Shown here: positions 63,431-64,000 of the stretch, piece after piece
How positions within the stretch are numbered: position 1 is the stretch's first letter
Layout of the letters: each line of letters opens with the position of its first letter
Assembly (NCBI RefSeq): GCF_008831285.2
Contig: NC_045147.1
Location: 21,344,981 to 21,408,980 of the forward strand
Source of the DNA: Nymphaea colorata
Lineage: Eukaryota > Streptophyta > Magnoliopsida > Nymphaeales > Nymphaeaceae
DNA length: 64,000 nt
Direction of reading: 5' to 3'
Notes under the pieces: model-generated
What the model was told of the DNA's origin: nothing
The model's input: only the letters and a program-made list of their open reading frames with translations
Databases searched by the model: none
Made by a program: the position numbers and the translations under genes

Positions 63431-64000
63431 GTCATAGACCTTACGCTCCAAAAGTTAAGTCGGTATCATCCATCTTGCAAGAGAATGACATTCATGAAAA
63501 TTGAACAATGACTGCCATAGAATGTACTCTTGAAAGGCTATATTGTTACTATTTCAAAGGAAAATAACGCCCATGAGAATTGAACCATGACTGTCCAAAT
63601 GGCGGCAGCAGTCATGGTGGCCGCTCCCATTAAGTTGACTTGCCTCTAAGGGCTCCCCATCTTTTTATTTTTAACATTTTAAATTGAAGTAAGTACTTAC
63701 ATTTGTTAATTAATACAACTATGACTTGGCTGCTTTTAGTTCTGATATTTTAACTAATTAATGAACGCATCCCTTCTATTTCAAGTAAAACAGCCCAAAA
63801 AAGTGAGTGAAGTAGACAGGTGAAAGAAGTGAGGAACGATGAGGGAGGAAGCTCCTTGGGCCTTGTTTTCCTCCTGAGAGACCGTTGCATCCATTATTAG
63901 GACGTTCATTGACGCAACAACTACTTAGATCGTGGCTTCATTAATGTTTGATGATAGAAAACGCGTTTGGTAGGTCTCGTGTCTGATGTTCTAAAATATT

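Overview
The window is plant nuclear DNA. The genes carry many spliceosomal introns in AT-rich surroundings, long (AT)n, (GA)n and (TG)n arrays and short inverted-repeat transposon relics, and every recognisable product belongs to a family familiar from flowering plants (class I cinnamate 4-hydroxylase, a group III WRKY factor, an ALA1-type flippase, a DUF599 protein). I cannot fix the species. Seven genes can be reconstructed exon by exon with consistent reading phase. Six have a confident family name and one does not.

Layout, left to right. A small unrecognised coiled-coil protein gene (+, 2282-4458) converges on the gene for transcription elongation factor TFIIS (-, 5148-8376), whose only visible coding intron uses a GC donor. 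A 6 kb gene-poor stretch holds a hAT-like miniature element. Then comes a seven-exon ALA1-like P4-ATPase (+, 16137-24538), converging across 4.5 kb of repeat-bearing DNA on a TMEM87/GOST-type seven-transmembrane protein gene (-, 29065-35391). The upstream region of that gene contains a perfect 211-bp inverted repeat. Next are a DUF599 membrane protein (+, 38791-40615), a possible decayed gene (41.1-42.7 kb), several kilobases of repeats, the C4H/CYP73A gene (+, 46658-48709), a convergent adenylate kinase 6 gene (-, 49499-51003), and a group III WRKY gene (-, 55087-59001). The last 4.5 kb is repeat-rich and without a recognisable gene.

The genes do not form a cluster or pathway. C4H (phenylpropanoids), TFIIS (transcription elongation), AK6 (nucleotide metabolism and ribosome maturation), the flippase and the GOST-like protein (membrane traffic) and WRKY (defence and senescence signalling) are independent. 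I found no convincing new system. The observations most worth checking are the perfect 211-bp inverted repeat beside the GOST-like gene, the GC-AG intron of TFIIS, the KEN-box coiled-coil protein with its repeated KWI motif, the coding-like relic at 42.2-42.7 kb, and a set of short repeats and inverted-repeat elements, one of which has a clean 8/9-bp target duplication inside an intron.
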